A stretch of 64,000 bases of DNA from an uncultured Collinsella sp. Lineage in GTDB: Bacteria > Actinomycetota > Coriobacteriia > Coriobacteriales > Coriobacteriaceae. Made by a program: the position numbers and the translations under genes. This document shows, in pieces, positions 1 to 7,620 of this stretch. The notes under the pieces were generated by a model that had not been told where the DNA came from, did not search any database, and saw only the letters and a program-made list of their open reading frames with translations. Each line of letters starts with the position of its first letter. Within the stretch, counting starts at the first letter, position 1. The stretch is from contig CAUESV010000001.1 in the NCBI GenBank assembly GCA_959020715.1, forward strand, positions 62,001-126,000, read 5' to 3'.

Positions 1-1028
1 CCGCCCTGCTTCTTAAGGTTATCGGCCGTGTCATCGGGGTTGAACACCATGGAGGTGTAGAAGTACGCGAAGAACACGATGAGGACAACGTTAAGCACCC
101 AGTTGAGCCAACCGGTCGAAAGCGCAGAGGCAACTGCCTGAATCCAGCCGATGCCGGGGAAGAACACGGCAATCTGAGCCGGGAAGTACAGCAGCGCCGA
201 AGCGAAGATGATCGGCACGACACCCGCGGTGTTGACCTTGATGGGCAGGTAGGTGGTCTGGCCACCCATCATGCGACGGCCCACGACGCGCTTAGCGTAG
301 GAGACCGGGATGCGGCGCTGGCCGCGCTCAAGGAAAACAATCAGCGGGATAACCAGCAGGATGATGGCGCAGATGATCACCATGGTGATGATGCCACCAG
401 CATTGCCCTCGGTGCTGGAGAAAATAGCCTGCGGCAGACCGGCCATGATGTTCGCAAAGATGATCAGCGACATGCCATTGCCGATACCGCGCTGGGTGAT
501 GAGCTCACCAATCCACATGATCAGCATAGCGCCCGCGGTGAGCGTGCCGACGATCATGAGGTCGAAGATGATCTCGGGAGCGCCGGCGCCATTGAAGCTG
601 ATGCCGAAGCTCTTAAAGAGGAAGAGGTAACCCACGGAGTTGAGGATTGCCAGAGCCAGGGTGAGGTAACGCGAATACTGCGTAATCTTGGTCTGACCGA
701 CCTCGCCCTCGCGGGCAAGCTCATGCAGGGAAGGCACGACGGCCTGGAGCATCTGGAGGATGATCGAGCTGGTGATGTAAGGCATGATGCCCAGCGAAAA
801 CACCGACACATAGCTCAACGCGCCGCCAGAGAAAAGATTCAGGAGGGCCATAGCACCTGCGGCGACCGAATTATTATCGGTCGAGAAAAGGCCCAGCATC
901 CCCTGGAAGGGAATGCCGGGCACAGGAACGTGCGCACCAATGCGGTACACGACGAGCATAGCTATGGTAAAAAGAATCTTTTCGCGCAATTCTTTGATGC
1001 GGAAAGCATTCTTAAGACCATTTAGCAC
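1..1028 (-). CDS. secY: Protein translocase subunit SecY (3' end outside window)
   Basis: Forms the membrane channel of the Sec translocon. About 342 N-terminal residues are present and the C-terminus lies beyond the window edge. The translation begins VLNGLKNAFRIKELREKILF and contains the typical motifs VPVPGI, NLFSGGALS, PYITSSIILQ, ITQRGIGNG and SYAKRV, with several hydrophobic membrane segments. The chosen start is a GTG whose codon lies inside the end of rplO, so the two genes overlap by 7 nt and are probably translationally coupled. No ATG lies near the start of the conserved sequence. It is the last gene of the spc operon fragment seen here. Confidence 0.93.
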   Translation of the reverse strand, partial: MLNGLKNAFRIKELREKILFTIAMLVVYRIGAHVPVPGIPFQGMLGLFSTDNNSVAAGAMALLNLFSGGALSYVSVFSLGIMPYITSSIILQMLQAVVPSLHELAREGEVGQTKITQYSRYLTLALAILNSVGYLFLFKSFGISFNGAGAPEIIFDLMIVGTLTAGAMLIMWIGELITQRGIGNGMSLIIFANIMAGLPQAIFSSTEGNAGGIITMVIICAIILLVIPLIVFLERGQRRIPVSYAKRVVGRRMMGGQTTYLPIKVNTAGVVPIIFASALLYFPAQIAVFFPGIGWIQAVASALSTGWLNWVLNVVLIVFFAYFYTSMVFNPDDTADNLKKQG

Positions 1029-1471
1029 GGCAGCTCGACCTTTCCGCCGGCGGCCTCGATCTTGGCCTGCGCAGAAGCACTGACCTTGTCGACCTTGACC
1101 GTGAACTTCTTGGTGAGCTCACCATTGCCGAGCACCTTGACGGGCTCGAACTCGCTCTTGGTGATGCGAGCGGCCTTAAGAGCAGCACCGTCGATCACAG
1201 CGCCGTCCTCGAACTTGCGCTCGAGACGCTCAACGTTAACAGCGGTGTACTCGATGCGACGGGGGTTGCGGAAGCCCGGAAGCTTGGGCAGGCGCATAGC
1301 CAGCGGAGTCTGGCCACCCTCGAAGCCGGCACCCTTGGTGCCGCCAGAGCGAGAGCCCTGGCCCTTCTGACCGCGGCCAGAAGTGGTGCCGTGACCCGAA
1401 GAATTGCCACGGCCGACGCGCTTGCGGTTCTTGGTGGAACCGGGCGCGGGAGTAAGATCGTGAAGCTGCAT
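1022..1471 (-). CDS. rplO: 50S ribosomal protein L15
   Basis: Large-subunit ribosomal protein of 149 residues, a normal family length. The N-terminus carries the glycine/arginine-rich tail typical of L15 (KRVGRGNSSGHGTTSGRGQ), followed by GGQTPLAMRLPKLPGF. It lies between rpmD and secY in the standard spc order. Its stop codon overlaps the GTG start of secY. Confidence 0.97.
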   Translation of the reverse strand: MQLHDLTPAPGSTKNRKRVGRGNSSGHGTTSGRGQKGQGSRSGGTKGAGFEGGQTPLAMRLPKLPGFRNPRRIEYTAVNVERLERKFEDGAVIDGAALKAARITKSEFEPVKVLGNGELTKKFTVKVDKVSASAQAKIEAAGGKVELPC

Positions 1472-1474
1472 TTG

Positions 1475-1657
1475 CTACTCCTCTACAATCTCGACAAGGT
1501 GCTTGACCTTGAAGATCATGCCGCGGACGGACTCGTTGTCAGCAATCTCGCGAACCTCGCGGATCCTGTGGAGACCGAGGGCACGGACAGTACGGACCTG
1601 GTCCTGCTTGCAACCGTTGGTGCTGCGGACCTGCTTGATCTTGATGGTGTCAGCCAT
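1475..1657 (-). CDS. rpmD: 50S ribosomal protein L30
   Basis: Small large-subunit protein of 60 residues with the L30 hallmarks IKQVRSTNGC near the start and TVRALGLHRI in the middle. It sits 2 nt after rpsE and 3 nt before rplO, as expected in a tightly packed spc operon. Nothing unusual is seen. Confidence 0.96.
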   Translation of the reverse strand: MADTIKIKQVRSTNGCKQDQVRTVRALGLHRIREVREIADNESVRGMIFKVKHLVEIVEE

Positions 1658-1659
1658 GC

Positions 1660-2184
1660 TTAGTTCTCCTTACCGACGAACATCTCGGAGACCGTCAGGC
1701 CACGGCGAGCCGCGACGTCCTCAGGGCTGGAGAGCTCCTTGAGGCCCTCGACGGCAGCCTTGATGATGTTGAGGCCGTTGTCGGTACCGAGGGACTTGGA
1801 CAGGACGTTCTTGATGCCAGCAAGCTCGAAGAGGGGACGCACAGCGCCGCCGGCGATAACGCCGGTACCCTCGACAGCGGGCTTGATGATGATGCGGCCG
1901 GCACCAAAGTGGCCGAGAACCTCGTGCGGAATGGTGCCCTGATCGGTCACCGGCACGTGGAACATGTTCTTCTTGGCATCGAGAGACGCCTTGGAGATGG
2001 CCATGGGCACCTCAGCGGACTTGCCCATGCCAACGCCGACGTTGCCCTTGCCGTCGCCAACGACGACGAGAGCGACGAGGCTCATGCGACGACCACCCTT
2101 GACGGTCTTCGACACGCGGTTGATGTAAACGACGCGCTCCTCGAACTCGGAGGCCTCGCGCTGCTGCTTCTGATTACGAGCCAT
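1660..2184 (-). CDS. rpsE: 30S ribosomal protein S5
   Basis: Small-subunit protein of 174 residues involved in decoding fidelity. The double-stranded RNA-binding-like N-domain contains FEERVVYINRVSKTVKGGRR, and the C-domain contains GVIAGGAVRPLFELAGI and KSLGTDN, all standard S5 motifs. It is followed at once by rpmD and preceded by rplR. Confidence 0.97.
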   Translation of the reverse strand: MARNQKQQREASEFEERVVYINRVSKTVKGGRRMSLVALVVVGDGKGNVGVGMGKSAEVPMAISKASLDAKKNMFHVPVTDQGTIPHEVLGHFGAGRIIIKPAVEGTGVIAGGAVRPLFELAGIKNVLSKSLGTDNGLNIIKAAVEGLKELSSPEDVAARRGLTVSEMFVGKEN

Positions 2185-2198
2185 GTGCTACATACCTC

Positions 2199-2567
2199 CT
2201 AGAACTCGAGACCGGCGGCACGAGCACCGTCGGCGAGGGCCTTGACGCGGCCATGGTAGATACGGCCACCGCGATCGAAGGCGACCTTGGTGATGCCGGC
2301 CTCGATGGCACGCTTGCCAACGAGCTGACCGACCTTCTCCGCAGCCTCCTTGTTCGAGGTGTGGGTGCCCTTGAACTCGGCCTCGAGGGTCGAGGCGGAG
2401 ACGAGCGTCAGGCTGGAGCCCTTGCTGTCGTCGATGATCTGGGCATAGATGTTGGCGTTAGTACGGGTCACGCGAAGACGCGGACGCTCGGAGGTACCCG
2501 AGACCTTGCCGCGAACACGACGCTGACGACGCTTGAGGCCTTCCAGCTTCGCCTTATGCTTGTTCAT
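2199..2567 (-). CDS. rplR: 50S ribosomal protein L18
   Basis: 5S rRNA-binding protein of 122 residues. Family motifs are RRQRRVRGKVSGTSERPRL near the N-terminus and FDRGGRIYHGRVKALADGAR at the C-terminus. A GC hairpin separates it from rplF upstream; rpsE follows 14 nt downstream. Confidence 0.97.
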   Translation of the reverse strand: MNKHKAKLEGLKRRQRRVRGKVSGTSERPRLRVTRTNANIYAQIIDDSKGSSLTLVSASTLEAEFKGTHTSNKEAAEKVGQLVGKRAIEAGITKVAFDRGGRIYHGRVKALADGARAAGLEF

Positions 2568-2595
2568 ACGTAAACTCCTAAAAAGGTTGATCTTG

Positions 2596-2617
2596 CCAGC
2601 ACCTGACGGGGTGCTGG
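2596..2617 (-). other. Hairpin between rplF and rplR
   Basis: Perfect 8-bp arms (CCAGCACC/GGTGCTGG) around a 6-nt loop lie in the 75-nt rplF-rplR gap. No T-run follows on the minus strand, so an mRNA processing or stabilising element is more likely than a terminator. The role is inferred. Confidence 0.5.
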
Positions 2618-2642
2618 TCTTATGCGAGTGAGTCAGTTACGA

Positions 2643-3179
2643 CTACTTGGCTGCCTTACCCAGCTTGCGGCGGATGTGCTCGCCAACGTAGTGGATACCC
2701 TTGCCCTTGTAAGGCTCGGGAGGACGATGGCCGCGGATCTCAGCGGCGATCTGACCGACCTGCTGCTTGTTGATACCCTTGACGTTCACGTGGGTGTTGT
2801 CGGGAACCTCGAAGGTGATGCCCTCGGGAGCCTCGACGATCACGGGGTGCGAGAAGCCCAGGGAGAACTCGAGGTTCTTGCCCTTCTGCTGCACGCGGTA
2901 ACCGACGCCGGCGAGCTCGAGCTTCTTCTCGAAGCCCTCGGAAACGCCAACAACCATGTTGTGGATGAGGGCACGGGTGAGGCCGTGGCGGGCACGGGTC
3001 TCACGCTCGTCGTCGGGACGGGAAACGGTGAGGACGTTGTCCTCGACGTTGATAGCGAGCTTCTCAAAAACATCGAGCTCGAGCTGGCCCTTGGGGCCCT
3101 TGACGACAACGTTGTTGCCGTTGACTGCCACTTCGACTCCGGCGGGAATCTGGACAGGCTTATTACCGATACGAGACAC
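2643..3179 (-). CDS. rplF: 50S ribosomal protein L6
   Basis: Large-subunit protein of 178 residues with the duplicated L6 fold. It begins MSRIGNKPVQIPAGVEV and contains GVGYRVQQKG and the C-terminal signature RGHRPPEPYKGKGI. It sits between rpsH and rplR in the standard order. Confidence 0.97.
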   Translation of the reverse strand: MSRIGNKPVQIPAGVEVAVNGNNVVVKGPKGQLELDVFEKLAINVEDNVLTVSRPDDERETRARHGLTRALIHNMVVGVSEGFEKKLELAGVGYRVQQKGKNLEFSLGFSHPVIVEAPEGITFEVPDNTHVNVKGINKQQVGQIAAEIRGHRPPEPYKGKGIHYVGEHIRRKLGKAAK

Positions 3180-3212
3180 GGTGATCTCCTTTCCTTCTAC
3201 CTACCGAGCGAA

Positions 3213-3611
3213 TTACCAGACGTAAGCGATGATCTCGCCGCCGACGTTGTGCTTGCGAGCATCGCGGTCGGTCATGACGCCATGGCTGGTGGAAATAATG
3301 GCGGTACCAAGGCCACCGCGGACGCGGGGCATGTCGGCAACGCCGGTGTACTTACGCAGGCCCGGCTTGGAAATGCGGCGGATGCCGTTGATAACCTTAG
3401 CCTTCTTGGGACCATACTTAAGCGTGATGTGCAGAGTCTTCTGGGGAACGGTGTCCTCGACATCGTAGCCCTCGATGTAGCCCTCCTCGTGCAGAACACG
3501 AGCGATCTCGACGAGCTTCTTGCTGCTCGGCATGGAGACCGTGGCCTTGTTCACAGAGTTAGCGTTACGGATGCGCGTAAGCATATCTGCGATCGGGTCT
3601 GTAAGGTTCAT
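3213..3611 (-). CDS. rpsH: 30S ribosomal protein S8
   Basis: 16S rRNA-binding assembly protein of 132 residues, beginning MNLTDPIADMLTRIRNAN and ending with the conserved GTAIISTSHGVMTDRDAR region. In many bacteria S8 autoregulates the spc operon by binding near rplE. Whether that survives here, where rplE has become the first gene of its unit, cannot be judged from sequence alone. Confidence 0.97.
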   Translation of the reverse strand: MNLTDPIADMLTRIRNANSVNKATVSMPSSKKLVEIARVLHEEGYIEGYDVEDTVPQKTLHITLKYGPKKAKVINGIRRISKPGLRKYTGVADMPRVRGGLGTAIISTSHGVMTDRDARKHNVGGEIIAYVW

Positions 3612-3730
3612 ACAGATTCTCCTTCGTTCTTGATGAACACGTGCTCTTGGTTCTTCGCCGCCCTTAACGGCAAAGCCTTTTTAGCGCGTTTTCCCTGTTC
3701 CAAACTGATGCTTGAAACGCTGGTAGTGAC

Positions 3731-3916
3731 TTACCAGCTGGCCTTCTTAACGCCGGGAAGCTCGCCCTTGAGTGCAAGCTCGCGGAAGCAGACACGGCAC
3801 AGGCCGAACTTGCGGTACACAGAGTGCGGACGGCCGCAGCGCTGGCAGCGCGTGTACTCACGAGTAGAGAACTTCTGCTTGCGATTGCACTTGACGATCA
3901 TCGATGTCTTAGCCAC
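3731..3916 (-). CDS. rpsN: 30S ribosomal protein S14, zinc-binding type
   Basis: Short S14 of 61 residues with two CxxC pairs (CQRCGRPH and CRVCFREL), the zinc-containing form. It begins MAKTSMIVKCNRKQKFSTRE. The 119-nt gap to rpsH is larger than most gaps in this operon and shows no obvious gene. Confidence 0.96.
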   Translation of the reverse strand: MAKTSMIVKCNRKQKFSTREYTRCQRCGRPHSVYRKFGLCRVCFRELALKGELPGVKKASW

Positions 3917-3995
3917 TTATATCCTCCTCACATAGAGTATTGTTCGCCCCAAGCGCCGCCCCCTTGTGGGAACGGCGCTTATAGGGCAGGTGAAC

Positions 3996-4553
3996 CTATT
4001 TCTTGAACGGGAAACCGAAGGCGTCCAGAAGGGCCTTGGCCTCCTCATCGGTGTTGGCGGTGGTCACGAAAGTGATGTCCATACCACGCTGGTGATCGAC
4101 GGAGTCGAAGTCGATCTCGGGGAAGATGAGCTGCTCGGTGACGCCCATGGAGAAGTTACCACGGCCGTCGAAGCTCTTGGCGGAGATGCCGCGGAAGTCG
4201 CGGATACGGGGGATCGCGACGGAGGTCAGACGATCGAAGAACTCCCACATACGGTCGCCACGCAGGGTAACCTTGCAGCCGATCGGCATACCAGCGCGCA
4301 GGCGGAAGGTAGCGATGGACTTGCGGGCACGGGTGATCATCGGCTGCTGGCCGGTGATGGCGCGCAGGTCGCGCACGGCACCGTCGATGGCCTTGGAATC
4401 GGTAGCGGCCTCACCGACACCCATGTTCACGACGATCTTCTCAAACTTGGGGATCATCATGACGTTCTCGTACTGGAACTTGTCCTGAAGCTGCTGCTTG
4501 ACCTCGTTGTTGTACTTGGTCTTCAGACGCGGCACATACTTCTCTTCTGCCAT
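3996..4553 (-). CDS. rplE: 50S ribosomal protein L5
   Basis: 5S rRNA-binding protein of 185 residues, containing KIVVNMGVGEA, ITGQQPMITRARKSIATFRLR and FRGISAKSFDGRGNFSMG. A strong AAGGAG ribosome site precedes its ATG. In most bacteria rplX (L24) lies immediately upstream. Here the upstream sequence is a leader of about 130 nt and then the purine-catabolism block, so rplE has become the promoter-proximal gene of the distal spc fragment. Confidence 0.97.
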   Translation of the reverse strand: MAEEKYVPRLKTKYNNEVKQQLQDKFQYENVMMIPKFEKIVVNMGVGEAATDSKAIDGAVRDLRAITGQQPMITRARKSIATFRLRAGMPIGCKVTLRGDRMWEFFDRLTSVAIPRIRDFRGISAKSFDGRGNFSMGVTEQLIFPEIDFDSVDHQRGMDITFVTTANTDEEAKALLDAFGFPFKK

Positions 4554-4690
4554 TGTTCACTCCTTCTTGGGGTTTTAAGCACGGGGCGTGGCCACGATGG
4601 GTTGTCCTCGTGCCTCCTGGCTGCATCCGCGCCGCTCATGGCATTTCGCGGTTTGGACTCGACGCAGCAGGAGCCGACAAAACAATCGGT

Positions 4691-4719
4691 ACTATACGCG
4701 CATCGGGAGCGTATTTCCA
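4691..4719 (-). promoter_or_regulatory. Candidate promoter for the rplE-secY unit
   Basis: On the minus strand TGGAAA, a 17-nt spacer and TATAGT lie about 130 nt upstream of the rplE ATG. The -10 matches 5 of 6 consensus bases and the -35 matches 4 of 6. A promoter is needed here because rplX is 39 kb away and ends in a terminator. Assignment is by eye. Confidence 0.45.
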
Positions 4720-4782
4720 GAAAAACCTCGTCTGCCTGCACAACTCCACAACTCCCCCGCACAAATGGGTCCCAACAAGCAG

Positions 4783-4845
4783 TTGCGGTGAAATAGGGAC
4801 TGTTGGGCGGCCTAACAGGCTTAAACAATCCGTATTTCACCGCAA
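4783..4845. repeat. Inverted repeat with 13-bp perfect arms at the rplE breakpoint
   Basis: The outer arms TTGCGGTGAAATA and TATTTCACCGCAA are perfect complements. An inner imperfect hairpin (CTGTTGGG/CCTAACAG) lies between them. No T-run follows on either strand, so it is not a classic intrinsic terminator. It lies between the 3' end of xdhC and the rplE promoter region, the position where L24 and L5 have become separated. Confidence 0.75.
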
Positions 4846-4864
4846 CTTATTGGTGGGGATGCGA

Positions 4865-5908
4865 TTAGCGCTTGCGGGGGACGAGCTTGGTGCGGCGCAG
4901 GTGGATCATCTCGGCGGCGATGGAGATGGCGATTTCCTCGGGGTCCTCGGCCTCGATGGCAACGCCGATCGGCAGGTGCAGCTCGTCGATCTGGTCCTGC
5001 GTAAAGCCCTCCTGCTCCAGGCGGGCGCGCACAAAGGCCGTCTTGCGGCGCGAACCCAGACAGCCCAGGTAGGCAGGCTTGGCGCGCATGGCCTGAATCA
5101 CCACGTCGATATCGGACTTGTGGCCTGCTGTGGCCACGACCACCAAGTCGCGCGGACCGATGGGGCACAGCTCGTCCAGGTTCTTGTAGTCGACCAGACG
5201 ACGGTCGCAGACGCCGGGCACCCATTCGGGCGTCAACGTGCCGGGACGATCGTCGCAGGCCACGACGGCAAAGCCCGCCGCCGTGAGCACCCGCGCCGTC
5301 GCGGCGCCCACGTGGCCGCAGCCAAAGATATAGGTCAGGCCCTCGGGGCAGAGCGTCTCGATGTGCGCCGCGGGAATCTCAGAGGCCGCGTTGGTGTAGG
5401 TGACCTTACTCCCCTCCTCCACCAGCGAAAGCCCGGGGCAGCCCGCAATGGTGCGGCGCGATTCCTCGCCATGGTACTCGGCCACATCGCCCTCGAGCGC
5501 GCTCGCGATAAACGGCTCAAAGTCGATGACGAAGTCGCCGATGCGTCGATACGCCAAGACGTCGGCAACCGACTGGAACAACGGCACCTGCGATATATCC
5601 AGGTGCAGATAGCACAGGCAGATAGCTCCGCCGCAGATCATGCCGGTATCGGAGTTCTCGCCGCCCATGGTGTAGCGGACCAGACGCGATTTACCCTCGG
5701 CCAGCAGCTCGCGGGCCTCGCCCAGCGCAAAGAGCTCGATCTTGCCGCCGCCGATAGTGCCCGCCTGGCTGCCGTCGGCAAAGACAGTCATCCATGCGCC
5801 CACACCGCGCGGCGATGACCCCGCCGTACCGGCCACGACCACGAGCTCGCACGTCTCGCCAGCACGCAGGGCAGCAAGCGCCGCATTCACAACATCGAGC
5901 TTTTCCAT
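4865..5908 (-). CDS. xdhC: XdhC/CoxF-family molybdenum hydroxylase accessory protein
   Basis: Accessory factor that in this family binds molybdenum cofactor and helps its insertion or sulfuration into xanthine dehydrogenase-type enzymes. It has 347 residues. The N-terminal XdhC domain contains GSSPRGVGAWM and GMICGG (about residues 89-94), and the C-terminal Rossmann domain contains IFGCGHVGAATARVL (about 194-208). The start is 9 nt after yqeB, so the two are probably co-transcribed. The client is presumably the Mo hydroxylase encoded 11 kb away in the same region. Confidence 0.92.
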   Translation of the reverse strand: MEKLDVVNAALAALRAGETCELVVVAGTAGSSPRGVGAWMTVFADGSQAGTIGGGKIELFALGEARELLAEGKSRLVRYTMGGENSDTGMICGGAICLCYLHLDISQVPLFQSVADVLAYRRIGDFVIDFEPFIASALEGDVAEYHGEESRRTIAGCPGLSLVEEGSKVTYTNAASEIPAAHIETLCPEGLTYIFGCGHVGAATARVLTAAGFAVVACDDRPGTLTPEWVPGVCDRRLVDYKNLDELCPIGPRDLVVVATAGHKSDIDVVIQAMRAKPAYLGCLGSRRKTAFVRARLEQEGFTQDQIDELHLPIGVAIEAEDPEEIAISIAAEMIHLRRTKLVPRKR

Positions 5909-5917
5909 TGCCGCCTT

Positions 5918-6712
5918 CTATCCTCTAAAGACATCGGTGAGCATAGCGAGTGCCTCGAGCACGCCGCCGCCGACCGACGTCGCCTTGTCCGAAATATAGT
6001 TGATATAGCTGGCATCGCCGCGCGGATCGACATCGGCGCATTTAAAGCCCTCAGTCACCTGCACGCCGTTCGCCAAAAGCCCGCGCAGACAGCCATCGAT
6101 CTGCGTGCACATGGGCGTATCGCCCGCGTAGCCAATCACGTCTCCGGCGCTCACGATGTCGCCGATTGCGCGGTCGGACCGAAACACGCCGGCGGCGGGG
6201 CTGTGGATAACACGCTCCTTGCCAAAGCCGGCGATCATGCCCGGCACGCCCGTGTTGGGCTGGGGCGAACCTTGGGTAATGACACGGCCGAGGAAATGAC
6301 CGCGCATGGTCTCGACCACGGCGTCGCAGTCAACCGGCGCGGTAAAGCCCGGCCCCACGGCGATGACGGCAGGCGCCATGTCGCGCGTGGTGCCCAGGTT
6401 GCGCTTGGCCAAAATCGCGTCGACCACAGCCGCGGGTTTCAGCTCGCCGAGCATCTTGGCCTGGGGGTCCACCACAACGGCGACGTCTCCAGCCTCGGTA
6501 ATCGCAAGCGCCTCAGCCGGCGTCTGTGCCAAGCGAGCGCGAATGCCTTCGACCTCGACCTCGCCCAAGCGAATGGCCTCGCAAAAACTGATTGTGCGGC
6601 GGATGCACGTGGGAACCGCGATATCGGCCATAACGACCGACACGCCGGCGCGCACCAAGCGAGCGGCGACGCCCGTGGCGATATCGCCGGCACCGCGAAC
6701 ATAAACGAGCAT
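5918..6712 (-). CDS. yqeB: YqeB-like selenium-dependent molybdenum hydroxylase system protein
   Basis: Member of the EF2563/YqeB family, which co-occurs with selenium-dependent Mo hydroxylases; biochemical role not firmly established. It has 264 residues, beginning MLVYVRGAGDIATGVAARL (a nucleotide-binding-like glycine-rich start) and including VGPGFTAPVDCDAVVET and GSPQPNTGVPG. A GGGAGGT ribosome site precedes the ATG. It is divergent from yqeC across a 100-nt AT-rich gap and leads into xdhC. Confidence 0.88.
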   Translation of the reverse strand: MLVYVRGAGDIATGVAARLVRAGVSVVMADIAVPTCIRRTISFCEAIRLGEVEVEGIRARLAQTPAEALAITEAGDVAVVVDPQAKMLGELKPAAVVDAILAKRNLGTTRDMAPAVIAVGPGFTAPVDCDAVVETMRGHFLGRVITQGSPQPNTGVPGMIAGFGKERVIHSPAAGVFRSDRAIGDIVSAGDVIGYAGDTPMCTQIDGCLRGLLANGVQVTEGFKCADVDPRGDASYINYISDKATSVGGGVLEALAMLTDVFRG

Positions 6713-6814
6713 TCCCGGGGCACCTCCCTGTGCTACGGTTTGAGCAGAGCAAATGCGGTTCGACCGCTACTCTGATGATTATTTATTATCACAGTATTAT
6801 ACGGCGGTGAACAG

Positions 6815-7549
6815 ATGGAAACGACGAGCGGAAACCTTGCCTCCACGCTCAAGATCGAGCCGGGCATTACCGCAATTATCGGCAGTGGCGGCAAGTCGAC
6901 CCTACTAAAGACGCTCGGCCTTGAGCTTATGCGCGCGGGCGGCCGCGTGCTCCTCTGTACCACCACGCACATGTTTCCCGTCGCCGGCGTGCCATGGGAC
7001 GGGTCGAATCGTCGCCTGGACGCCGCGCCTTGGAAGCCGGGCGCCTCGCATGTCCCCGGTTGCACCTGCGAGGCCTGCGCTGGCCTTACGCGCGGGAGCA
7101 TCTGCCAGGCAGGCGTCTTGGACCCGGAGACGGGCAAGCTCTCCTCCCCTGCCGAGCCGCTCGACCAGCTGGCGCAGCGCTTTGACTACGTCCTGGCCGA
7201 GGCGGACGGCAGCAAGCGGCTCCCGCTCAAGGCCCACGCTCCGTGGGAGCCGGTCGTTCCCGCCGGCACGGCCAACGTTGTCTGGGTCGTCGGCGCCTCG
7301 GGACTCGGCAAGCCCATCAACGAAGCCGTCCACCGCCCCGAGCTCTTTTGCGAGCGTTGCGGCTGCGAGCTCACCGACATCGCCACGCCCGAGCGCGTCG
7401 CCCAGGTGCTCAATGCCGAGATGCAGGCGCTGAAACTCAGCACCGCACGCGTCATGCTCAACCAAGTCGACACGCTCAGCGACCCCACGATGGCTGACCG
7501 CTTCGAGGCAGCCCTCAGCCGCCCCATCATCGCCACCAGTCTCAAGTAG
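6815..7549 (+). CDS. yqeC: YqeC-like selenium-dependent hydroxylase accessory protein
   Basis: Putative ATP-binding accessory protein of the selenium-dependent Mo hydroxylase system, 244 residues. A P-loop-like GSGGKSTLLKTL occurs near residue 24, followed by TTTHMF and, mid-protein, AEADGSKRLPLKAH, both characteristic of the family. It diverges from yqeB and xdhC, so the three accessory genes share one control region. The molecular reaction is not known. Confidence 0.87.
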   Translation: METTSGNLASTLKIEPGITAIIGSGGKSTLLKTLGLELMRAGGRVLLCTTTHMFPVAGVPWDGSNRRLDAAPWKPGASHVPGCTCEACAGLTRGSICQAGVLDPETGKLSSPAEPLDQLAQRFDYVLAEADGSKRLPLKAHAPWEPVVPAGTANVVWVVGASGLGKPINEAVHRPELFCERCGCELTDIATPERVAQVLNAEMQALKLSTARVMLNQVDTLSDPTMADRFEAALSRPIIATSLK

Positions 7550-7569
7550 ACCCGCTGGTCTAGCCCCCA

Positions 7570-7606
7570 GGGTAGCTAAAAGAGCCCCGTCCCAAATTAG
7601 CTACCC
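7570..7606. other. Stem-loop between convergent yqeC and hydantoinase genes
   Basis: Perfect 10-bp arms GGGTAGCTAA and TTAGCTACCC flank a 17-nt loop in the 71-nt convergent gap. The T-run is absent, so termination would be weak or Rho-assisted; a bidirectional stop is plausible. Confidence 0.5.
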
Positions 7607-7620
7607 CGGCATCCTTCCTG

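Noticed and set aside
2622..3935. 437-codon plus-strand frame opposite rplF, rpsH and rpsN
   Set aside because: It is antisense to ribosomal protein genes with unmistakable motifs, so it is a composition artefact.
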